A DNA stretch of 5,328 nt from Firmicutes bacterium HGW-Firmicutes-10 (GTDB lineage: Bacteria; Bacillota_I; Bacilli_A; Erysipelotrichales; Erysipelotrichaceae): assembly GCA_002841605.1 (NCBI GenBank), contig PHAF01000133.1, positions 1 to 5,328 of the forward strand, written 5' to 3'. A model generated the notes under the pieces. That model was not told the origin of the DNA. It saw nothing but the letters and a program-made list of their open reading frames with translations, and ran no database searches. Positions 1 through 5,037 of the stretch are shown here, in pieces (the first letter of the stretch is position 1; every line of letters begins with the position of its first letter). Both the position numbers and the translations under genes were made by a program.

Positions 1-519
1 TTCAAAAGGTTGAGTCATATTTTCACCCATCACACTTTTACTGGCACGAACTTTTATACCTACGATCAAATCCCTGTAAGCACTTATTTTCTGGCGGTTT
101 GCCTCAAGGTCAATTAGACTTGGATCGGCAAGTTCGTCAAGGCGTGTAAGCCCAACGGAAGAGATGTTTAAAAACATCCGAACTTTGGTTTGATAGGATG
201 GCAATGATGCTACAAATGAGTCGATATTTGAACTCCCGCAAGATCCTGCATCTACAACCAGCGTAACTCCTTGCTTTACACCGATTTGATCGGGGGTAAG
301 ACCAATGGAAACGGATGGATTCGCATGAGTATGCAAATCCATCCATCCTGAAGATATATAGTCTTGTTCAATATCGATCTCAATGGCATCTACATCCAGT
401 TTTTCACCAACATGCACGATTCGACCATCTCTGATGTATATAAAAGGGCTCGTAAGATGGTACGCACTGTTGCGGTCGATGAGTATTCCGTTTTTTATGC
501 AGAGCATTGATGTTTCCAT
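1..519 (-). CDS. Amidohydrolase/deacetylase metallohydrolase, EF_0837-like (N-terminal part, runs off window)
   Basis: An open frame of 173 codons runs from the ATG at 519-517 to base 1 without a stop, so only the N-terminal part is present. Residues 1-53 look like the beta-rich N-terminal segment of amidohydrolase-superfamily enzymes (imidazolonepropionase/dihydroorotase type). Residues 58-66 read GWMDLHTHA and contain the H63-x-H65 metal motif at the end of the first barrel strand. K156 in GIKVRAS is a plausible carboxylated bridging lysine (inference); the remaining metal ligands and catalytic Asp would lie beyond the window. The best family match is the amidohydrolase/deacetylase group of EF_0837 and Atu3266, often mislabelled dihydroorotase or adenine deaminase. 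Members usually have about 370 residues. The family hydrolyses ester or amide acyl groups, and the natural substrate here is unknown. It follows the DUF4310 gene after 7 bp, which fits co-transcription with the membrane system. The product is probably cytosolic, since no signal peptide is seen. Confidence 0.85.
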   Translation of the reverse strand, partial: METSMLCIKNGILIDRNSAYHLTSPFIYIRDGRIVHVGEKLDVDAIEIDIEQDYISSGWMDLHTHANPSVSIGLTPDQIGVKQGVTLVVDAGSCGSSNIDSFVASLPSYQTKVRMFLNISSVGLTRLDELADPSLIDLEANRQKISAYRDLIVGIKVRASKSVMGENMTQPFE

Positions 520-526
520 GTTAAGA

Positions 527-1180
527 TTAAACTCCTACGCCCACGCCTAGCAGTAATAGAATCCCTGCAAATGCCATTGCACCAAGGATTGCACCACCGA
601 CGATCGGCTTTTTGAATTTATAGAATAATAAGGCACCGGCAATTGCCCCAATACCAGCCGGAATGCTATAAGCAACAGCACTGAATAATACCAATGGACC
701 AAGCGCTTCTCCTGTTTTGTTCCCTGCACCAATCATGATAGCTGTTGCATTTGCTGGAGCAGCATTTGGAGCTATCTTTCGAATAGCAATTATAATAACT
801 CCCAAGCCAAATCCAATTACACCACCTGTCAGCAATGCTAATGGGAAACTTTCGATCAATGATGTGAAACCTGATGCTATCAATAATGCAGGAATACCAA
901 CACCTACACCAGTCATTAATGAACCGCCGATATCCAAAACGCCGACTAAAGGTCCTTCAAGTACACGGGCAATTAAGAATCCGGCTGAGAAAGCAGCAGC
1001 ACCTGAATAGTCACCTGTATTTTTACCAATATCGAATAGTTCGGCTACGAAGATTTCATTGGTCATACCAACTCCGTTTGTGAAATACATGCTTGTTGCA
1101 CCAACAACTGCAGCTGCAGCAACGGCAAGCAAAATCACGAATGCATAATCATGTGATAAATATTGTTCTAGTTTCTTCAT
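527..1180 (-). CDS. DUF4310 family membrane protein (EF_0833 type)
   Basis: A 217-residue, very hydrophobic, Gly/Ala-rich protein. About six membrane segments can be read at roughly residues 12-32, 60-80, 90-107, 112-134, 160-187 and 192-215. Between them are short polar loops such as the one around residues 135-158 (APNAAPANATAIMIGAGNK). There is no cleavable signal sequence. Length and composition fit the DUF4310/EF_0833 family, which always accompanies DUF4311, DUF4312 and SFCGS proteins; its biochemical function is not established. The start ATG at 1180 shares one base with the DUF4311 stop (TAATG). It is preceded by GGAGG 9 nt upstream, inside the end of the DUF4311 gene, which suggests translational coupling. 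With DUF4311 it probably forms the membrane part of a transporter (inference from co-occurrence, hydrophobicity and the adjacent catabolic enzyme). Confidence 0.9.
   Translation of the reverse strand: MKKLEQYLSHDYAFVILLAVAAAAVVGATSMYFTNGVGMTNEIFVAELFDIGKNTGDYSGAAAFSAGFLIARVLEGPLVGVLDIGGSLMTGVGVGIPALLIASGFTSLIESFPLALLTGGVIGFGLGVIIIAIRKIAPNAAPANATAIMIGAGNKTGEALGPLVLFSAVAYSIPAGIGAIAGALLFYKFKKPIVGGAILGAMAFAGILLLLGVGVGV
532..535 (-). promoter_or_regulatory. Ribosome binding site of the amidohydrolase, long spacing
   Basis: GGAG on the minus strand lies inside the last codons of the DUF4310 gene. It is 12 nt upstream of the ATG at 519, longer than the 6-10 nt seen for the other genes in this operon. 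No in-frame start codon lies closer to the site, and the next in-frame ATG (507) is further away, so 519 remains the best start. The spacing may lower expression relative to the membrane genes (inference). Confidence 0.5.
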
Positions 1181-1923
1181 TAATTAGCACCTCCAAAGAA
1201 TTGCGTGATCAACTTTGTGTGGAATCCGCGGAAGTATGCAATGGCAAGAATCAAAGCAATAACTACTGCAATTAGAATAACAGTCGATTTAGCTTTATGA
1301 CCTTTTTCTTGAGCATTACTACCAATCAAAATTCCGAAGATGATGCCCGGCAATGCATTTCCGGAAATCATTTGCATGATACCGCCCAAAGCAAATGCCC
1401 AACTACCCGTGATCTTACCATCATCGATGGCTGCCCACAAAAAGATCAGGGGCATGACGATCGTAATCATATTGTTCGCGGCAGGAGTCAGAATCGATTT
1501 TGCAATCGTTGACAATTGAATCGGAACAAGAGACGATACTGTATTCAAAGTAACAAATACAAATGCTCCAACAAATGCACCAACAACCATCATTAAGAAA
1601 ATATTTTCAAATGGACGTTTGGTTTTGTCTTTGGTAAACAAAGACACGATTGCTGCGGTCCAGTTTGGCAAAACGCGATGCAATACATCTTGCGTTAAGG
1701 CACCGGTACCCACAACTGCAGCAGCGGATGTAATATAGAAACCTGCTCCAAACGATAAGTGAGAAATCGGATCCCCATTACAGGCATTCATTTCACCAAT
1801 CGTGCGGAAAGCTCCCATACCCTGAAGTTTTGGTGCATAAAACATTCGAGCAGCACCTGCGGCGATGGCAGCGCCTCCAAGGGCACCGACAACCAGAGAT
1901 TTTAATACTACTTCAACAATCAT
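1180..1923 (-). CDS. DUF4311 family membrane protein (EF_0832 type)
   Basis: A 247-residue integral membrane protein with about six hydrophobic segments near residues 4-24, 58-76, 106-130, 148-166, 174-202 and 212-232. A polar stretch at residues 45-60 (MNACNGDPISHLSFGA) contains a Cys, an Asp and a His between hydrophobic regions and looks like a functional loop rather than a simple linker. A charged loop around residues 97-105 (TKDKTKRPF) is probably cytoplasmic. The protein fits the DUF4311/EF_0832 family, whose role is unproven. The start ATG at 1923 overlaps the DUF4312 stop in an ATGA arrangement (4 nt), and GAGGAGGG lies 6 nt upstream, the strongest ribosome binding site in the window. 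It is the likely partner of DUF4310 in a two-subunit permease (inference). An enzyme embedded in the membrane cannot be excluded. Confidence 0.9.
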   Translation of the reverse strand: MIVEVVLKSLVVGALGGAAIAAGAARMFYAPKLQGMGAFRTIGEMNACNGDPISHLSFGAGFYITSAAAVVGTGALTQDVLHRVLPNWTAAIVSLFTKDKTKRPFENIFLMMVVGAFVGAFVFVTLNTVSSLVPIQLSTIAKSILTPAANNMITIVMPLIFLWAAIDDGKITGSWAFALGGIMQMISGNALPGIIFGILIGSNAQEKGHKAKSTVILIAVVIALILAIAYFRGFHTKLITQFFGGAN

Positions 1924-2213
1924 GACAAACCCTCCTCTAGATTTATGTATCTAACCTCAACTTTTATGTTGAGTTTCAACACCAACGTCTTAATCTCTCT
2001 TGGAAAAAGCAAATAAAGGAATCGCTCTTTTCTGCTCTTCTCGGCTTTATTGAGCAACTCGACCTCGATGGCATTCATACTGATGATGCTGCCCTGCACT
2101 TTCTTAGCAACCTCAACCCTAAGTTGCTGAAATGCTGCCTCTAGTGCATCTGCCTGCTTTTCTCCAGAACCTTCCACTTGGCATTCAATCACTTTTGTGC
2201 TTAAAACATTCAT
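1920..2213 (-). CDS. DUF4312 family small soluble protein (EF_0831 type)
   Basis: A 97-residue protein with no membrane segment. Residues 15-20 (GSGEKQ) are followed by an amphipathic helix at about 22-39. Beta-type segments lie near 43-54 and 78-92, ending KVEVRYINLE, and suggest a compact alpha/beta fold. A basic patch (residues 57-65, AEKSRKERF) lies in the middle and may contact the membrane partner (speculative). Size and neighbours match the DUF4312/EF_0831 family, which occurs only in this type of gene set and has no assigned activity. The ATG at 2213 lies 1 nt after the SFCGS stop, with AAGGAG 6 nt upstream. The gene ends in a 4-nt overlap with DUF4311. It is likely a cytosolic accessory or coupling subunit of the membrane complex (inference). 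Confidence 0.85.
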   Translation of the reverse strand: MNVLSTKVIECQVEGSGEKQADALEAAFQQLRVEVAKKVQGSIISMNAIEVELLNKAEKSRKERFLYLLFPREIKTLVLKLNIKVEVRYINLEEGLS

Positions 2214-2214
2214 T

Positions 2215-2580
2215 TTATTCTCCTTTTTGGACGGCCAAATAGGTTTCTACCAGTTTTATACCCAGTTCTTCCGTATCCATAAAACCAAAACCTAACACCT
2301 GGTATCCATCCTTGACTGCTCTGACCCCTGCTTCAACTGTTCTCAAATGATGAACAGCCCTGAAACCAAACTGATTGGCCGCTGTAATTGCTCCTGCTCC
2401 GCCAGAACCGCAGAAACTTATTCCAATATCTGCATTGTGTTCTTTCATATAAGAACCTAACTTCATGTCTGCAACCATACCTGGAATGACGATGGCTTCT
2501 CCACCGGCCTTTCGAACCCCGTTAGCAGTTTTTTCTCCTCCGCCCATTCGATGACCAATGACGATTAGTGGTTTACTCAT
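2215..2580 (-). CDS. Glycine-rich SFCGS family protein (EF_0830 type)
   Basis: A 121-residue soluble protein carrying the signature SFCGSGGAGA at residues 55-64, with Cys57 as the only cysteine. It alternates beta strands and helices: strand 4-9, helix 15-26, strand 28-33, helix 40-48, strand 51-56, helix 62-71, strand 73-77, helix 81-91, strand 93-100, C-terminal helix 104-117. This reads as a small Rossmann-like fold. A second glycine-rich turn after strand 1 (GHRMGGGEKT, residues 9-18) sits where a phosphate-binding or phosphocysteine loop would be in PTS EIIB domains. The function is unproven; ligand binding or an EIIB-like role are possibilities (inference). It resembles E. coli YhfU (DUF2620) in size and operon setting. 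The start ATG at 2580 overlaps the end of the PRD gene by 8 nt (ATGAGTAA), with AAGGAG 7 nt upstream. Confidence 0.9.
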   Translation of the reverse strand: MSKPLIVIGHRMGGGEKTANGVRKAGGEAIVIPGMVADMKLGSYMKEHNADIGISFCGSGGAGAITAANQFGFRAVHHLRTVEAGVRAVKDGYQVLGFGFMDTEELGIKLVETYLAVQKGE

Positions 2581-2923
2581 GTGTGTTCTCCTTTCGTAAA
2601 AACTGGTCGATATACAGAGCTATGAGGAATTTCTCGAACTCGGTTATCGATGATGTACCAAACTGCATTTTAACTGCATCGTCCAACTCAGTTGCCAATT
2701 CTAATGAACGATTCATTAGTCCGTGTTCTTCCGGAATTTCCAGTTCATTTTGTGCCTTTGTTGTTATACGCTCTAACAGTGTGGCTATATGGTTCCAGAA
2801 AGTTTCAAAATTATCTGGATTTACCTCGACTCGATGTTTATCTAAAAAGTTTGCTACAAACTCTAGTTGCGGAAGATAAACCTCCACATTTTCAATATAC
2901 TTTTTCAAAAATTCAAAGTTCAT
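2573..2923 (-). CDS. Stand-alone PRD domain protein, EF_0829/AHA_3910 family
   Basis: A 116-residue, mostly helical protein consisting of a single PTS regulation domain. His45 in FWNHIATLLERI sits where the first phosphorylatable histidine of PRDs lies, and the segment around residues 90-109 (SSITEFEKFLIALYID...) resembles the final PRD helix. It has no DNA-binding or RNA-binding domain, so it cannot act alone as an antiterminator. The frame is open back to an ATG at 2989, but I chose the ATG at 2923. It has an extended ribosome binding site (GAGGGGTGAT) in its normal position, begins cleanly with MNFEFLKKYIEN, and overlaps nothing upstream. The longer start would place 50 nt inside the regulator gene. 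The family is defined by this gene neighbourhood; E. coli YhfY is a similar free PRD in the yhf operon. A role as a phosphorylation sensor or partner of the adjacent regulator is likely but unproven. Confidence 0.85.
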   Translation of the reverse strand: MNFEFLKKYIENVEVYLPQLEFVANFLDKHRVEVNPDNFETFWNHIATLLERITTKAQNELEIPEEHGLMNRSLELATELDDAVKMQFGTSSITEFEKFLIALYIDQFLRKENTHE

Positions 2924-2929
2924 ATTTAC

Positions 2930-2939
2930 ATCACCCCTC
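2930..2939 (-). promoter_or_regulatory. Ribosome binding site that sets the PRD protein start
   Basis: The minus strand reads GAGGGGTGAT just before the ATG at 2923, close to the full anti-SD complement GGAGGTGAT. It begins inside the TGA stop of the regulator gene (2940-2938). This favours the 2923 start over the upstream in-frame ATGs at 2941 and 2989 and suggests coupling of the two genes. Confidence 0.7.
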
Positions 2940-4752
2940 ATAATATGTAATGAAAGAACGAAATTCTTTCGGAATAATTGATCGAACATTGTAAAGCTTG
3001 CTCCACAGACGTAAAGAATTCTTCCATTTGATTGTAAAGTTTTGGATGATCCTCTGCGATCTTTTGATAAATGCCGACTGCATCTTCAAACTGCTCATTT
3101 TCACTTCTGTACCAGCGCTCTATCGCCATCAACATATGTATAGTAACTCCTAACATTTTGTCGTGAGATAACGAGTATTCACGCATGATCTCAGCGAGAG
3201 TGTCTAGGAGGTATACTGTAATCCTTGAAATCAAATTAGCATATTTTGGCAAATCAGCTTTTGAATCTGCCAACAATGTTGAGCTTGCAAACTCCTTCTC
3301 ATATGGAAGAACAGTACTATATTCGCCAAAGTCAATGATTTTACGGATTTTCTCAATATCCTCATATCCTAAGATAGGTGATACGATGACTGTAGGTATT
3401 TCTTTGGTTTTTATAGGTATCGTACTTATTATTAAATCGATTTCATCTGAAGAAAATGCTTCATGATGGAATGCTGATATCGTTTTTATAATACTAAGGT
3501 TTGTAAAGCGGTTGATTAGCCTTGCTTCCATTAGGTTCGAGAATCCTCGTCCCGTAGCACATACAACAGCAACACGAACTTTGTTGTACTCGTTACTTTT
3601 TCGATGTTTATATAAGTACATGATCAGATAACTTATCTCATTTTGAGAGTATGGTATGCCTAGTTCTTGCATTAAAATACTAAACATTTTCTCAGCTATG
3701 ATCTTCTCATCCGGGTATTTCGTAAATAATTGATGCCTTAACGGATTATCCATTTCTGCATGATTACTTTCCCATCTCTGAATACTTTGATTAAGGTGCG
3801 GGAATAAGTCAAACGCGAACTTATGAATGTCATAATATTCCGGGTGATCAATTGCTGAAGTCATTAAATTAATGATTCGGCGAAGATCCTCTCTGCGGTT
3901 TTCTTTGTTTACAATGATTCCACATCTACTCATTTGACGAATCAGATAATCCAGTAATACATCTGTTTTTCTTAAAATTGCATTAAGTACGCCTTTTACA
4001 TATTCAAGCTCTTCAACCGTTGATTTTTGTTTTGGTAGAGGATCTAATGTTTTTTCATCGATGGCGAATATTACAAGACAGAACATGTAGAATTCAAAGT
4101 AGCTCTTCTGAGTCAGCCACAGATCACTGTTTCGATTCTGAATTTTTAATGCAACATCCAACTTTTGACAAAATTCATAAGTCACTTTTTGTCTTAACTT
4201 AGTTGGCAACATCGGGTAGAAATCATCAATGATGAAATAATTCGATAACTCTCTTGTTAAAATATTACTTGCTAATATAAGTTTCTCTTCACTGCTGCCT
4301 TTGAGAAGATACCCTTGAAATCGCTTTACTTCAACAGAAACCACTGAATTTTCGATGATCGAGTAATCCTGAAGTAAACGATTGATACTTGACGGACTGC
4401 TGTATAAAGCCTCAGCCAAGTGATCTGCAGATACGTGTTTGTCACTTAATAGTAAACAGAAATATATCTCAATTTCTATCTCCGTTTTTGATAACTCTTT
4501 GTTTATCGATATGCCTGCTTCACTGGGAATCTTATGTTTGTCTTCAGCTTGTATGAAATAGCCGACCTTGTTTTTATGATGAAGTACAACGCCAAAGTTG
4601 TTGAGTTCATCTTTAATAAAATCTAGGTCGTAACGAATCATACGTTCTTTTCGTTGATAGCGACTTGCAAAGTCTTCCAAAGTTATTGGCAAGTTGGACG
4701 TTATCAAGTCTTGTAAGATTCTTCGTTTTCGATCTTTGATTGCCATTTTCAA
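2938..4752 (-). CDS. PRD/EIIB-type transcriptional regulator of the operon (BglG/MtlR/LicR-like)
   Basis: A 604-residue cytosolic regulator. Residues 3-68 form a DeoR/Mga-type winged helix-turn-helix (recognition helix near 31-48), which points to DNA rather than RNA binding. Residues 86-170 look like a second Mga-like HTH. Residues about 175-280 may be a degenerate PRD. Residues 290-385 form a clear PRD with His319 (FPHLNQSIQRW) and a possible second site at His383. Residues 392-475 resemble a PTS EIIB domain of the Gat/Fru kind with Cys398 in VVCATGRG. Residues 500-604 form a C-terminal PRD-like domain with His539 (VTIHMLMAIERW). There is no recognisable EIIA domain, so the order differs from standard MtlR/LicR and recalls the EIIB-PRD end of LevR, but without the AAA domain. 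It is the first gene of the operon and probably controls it in response to PTS phosphorylation and substrate. I prefer the TTG at 4752, since GAGGA lies 9 nt upstream; the ATG at 4746 is the alternative. Confidence 0.9.
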   Translation of the reverse strand: MKMAIKDRKRRILQDLITSNLPITLEDFASRYQRKERMIRYDLDFIKDELNNFGVVLHHKNKVGYFIQAEDKHKIPSEAGISINKELSKTEIEIEIYFCLLLSDKHVSADHLAEALYSSPSSINRLLQDYSIIENSVVSVEVKRFQGYLLKGSSEEKLILASNILTRELSNYFIIDDFYPMLPTKLRQKVTYEFCQKLDVALKIQNRNSDLWLTQKSYFEFYMFCLVIFAIDEKTLDPLPKQKSTVEELEYVKGVLNAILRKTDVLLDYLIRQMSRCGIIVNKENRREDLRRIINLMTSAIDHPEYYDIHKFAFDLFPHLNQSIQRWESNHAEMDNPLRHQLFTKYPDEKIIAEKMFSILMQELGIPYSQNEISYLIMYLYKHRKSNEYNKVRVAVVCATGRGFSNLMEARLINRFTNLSIIKTISAFHHEAFSSDEIDLIISTIPIKTKEIPTVIVSPILGYEDIEKIRKIIDFGEYSTVLPYEKEFASSTLLADSKADLPKYANLISRITVYLLDTLAEIMREYSLSHDKMLGVTIHMLMAIERWYRSENEQFEDAVGIYQKIAEDHPKLYNQMEEFFTSVEQALQCSINYSERISFFHYIL

Positions 4753-4761
4753 GGTTATTTT

Positions 4762-4766
4762 TCCTC
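4762..4766 (-). promoter_or_regulatory. Ribosome binding site favouring a TTG start for the regulator
   Basis: GAGGA on the minus strand lies 9 nt from the TTG at 4752 and 15 nt from the ATG at 4746. The normal spacing supports the TTG start and a product two residues longer. A weak start codon would fit low expression of a regulator (inference). Confidence 0.5.
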
Positions 4767-4795
4767 ACTTTCAGTATATGTTATGTCCTAATACC

Positions 4796-4825
4796 ATTAT
4801 AAGTTCAATTGCTTGCAATTATTAA
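4796..4825 (-). promoter_or_regulatory. Candidate sigma-A promoter of the regulator and operon
   Basis: A perfect -10 hexamer, TATAAT, is read on the minus strand at 4801-4796. The best -35 is TTAATA at 4825-4820 with an 18-bp spacer, matching TTGACA at only 4 of 6 positions, which suggests a promoter that needs activation. The start point would be near 4789, giving a leader of about 37 nt before the TTG start. No other promoter of comparable quality was seen before the regulator, and downstream genes are too closely packed for a clear internal one. Confidence 0.55.
4807..4820. promoter_or_regulatory. Inverted repeat in the promoter spacer, operator candidate
   Basis: AATTGC-TT-GCAATT is a perfect inverted repeat with 6-bp arms and a 2-bp centre. 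It lies between the -35 and -10 candidates, a position suited to repressor binding. AT-rich DNA produces such repeats by chance, but its location and the linked direct repeat make it a credible operator. Whether the PRD regulator binds it is inference. Confidence 0.4.
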
Positions 4826-4843
4826 TGTTTATTTTGCAATAAT
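4813..4843. repeat. Direct repeat TTGCAAT(T/A)AT with 21-bp period upstream of the operon
   Basis: TTGCAATTAT at 4813-4822 recurs as TTGCAATAAT at 4834-4843, matching at 9 of 10 positions with starts 21 bp apart, about two helical turns. The distal copy lies just upstream of the -35 candidate, where an activator would bind; the proximal copy overlaps the inverted repeat in the promoter spacer. Confidence 0.4.
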
Positions 4844-5004
4844 GACGTCGGTAGAGATAAAAAAACTAATCGAACTGTTCTCAATGAGATTTTATTACGA
4901 TCGGATACTTGCTTCATTCAGTTTTAGTTGAAAAATGTTATCTTTCTCATCGCTAATTCAATAATAATCGAGATTTTATATCAATTAATGTTTGTTACGT
5001 CCTG
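4844..5004. other. AT-rich non-coding region upstream of the regulator
   Basis: No open frame, RNA gene, riboswitch or catabolite-response element was recognised here. Together with the promoter and leader (4753-4843) it separates the operon from the preceding gene's terminator by about 250 bp. The only repeat seen is GAGATTTTAT at 4886-4895 and again at 4970-4979, whose meaning is unclear. It may hold further regulator sites. Confidence 0.5.
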
Positions 5005-5037
5005 AAAAAACCAAAGAAAAAGCGACATGATGTCGCT
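5005..5037 (-). terminator. Rho-independent terminator of the preceding gene
   Basis: On the minus strand AGCGACAT and ATGTCGCT (5037-5030 and 5028-5021) form a near-perfect palindrome, realistically a 6-bp stem with a 5-nt loop. It is followed at once by TTTTCTTTGGTTTTTT. The stem begins within the stop codon of the upstream gene, so it ends that transcript and insulates the regulator operon. Confidence 0.8.

Noticed and set aside
137..346. Minus-strand 69-residue frame inside the amidohydrolase region
   Set aside because: It is out of frame with the continuous amidohydrolase reading, which carries the HTH metal motif and family features.
717..1512. Plus-strand and second minus-strand open frames inside the DUF4310 and DUF4311 genes (for example 717-1010, 874-1083, 1093-1275, 1297-1512 and 547-732)
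   Set aside because: They lie wholly or mostly within well-supported membrane protein genes, encode low-complexity or Gln/Arg-rich peptides, and match no family I recognise.
2573..2989. Longer 138-residue version of the PRD protein starting at 2989
   Set aside because: It would overlap the regulator gene by about 50 nt and lacks a ribosome binding site at the upstream ATG. The start at 2923 has a near-ideal site and a natural N-terminus.
2568..4202. Plus-strand open frames antisense to the PRD and regulator genes (2568-2879, 2692-2943, 3185-3466, 4020-4202)
   Set aside because: They are antisense to genes with clear domain content, and their products have no recognisable motif.
4874..4897. 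Small hairpin TCTCAATGAGA followed by TTTTATT on the plus strand, possible terminator
   Set aside because: The stem is only 4 bp and AT-rich, and no plus-strand gene precedes it.
4753..5004. CRISPR array, riboswitch, RNA gene or antiterminator hairpin in the intergenic region
   Set aside because: Only two short imperfect repeat pairs were found, with no spaced repeat series, no conserved RNA architecture, and no long stem next to a T-tract ahead of the regulator.
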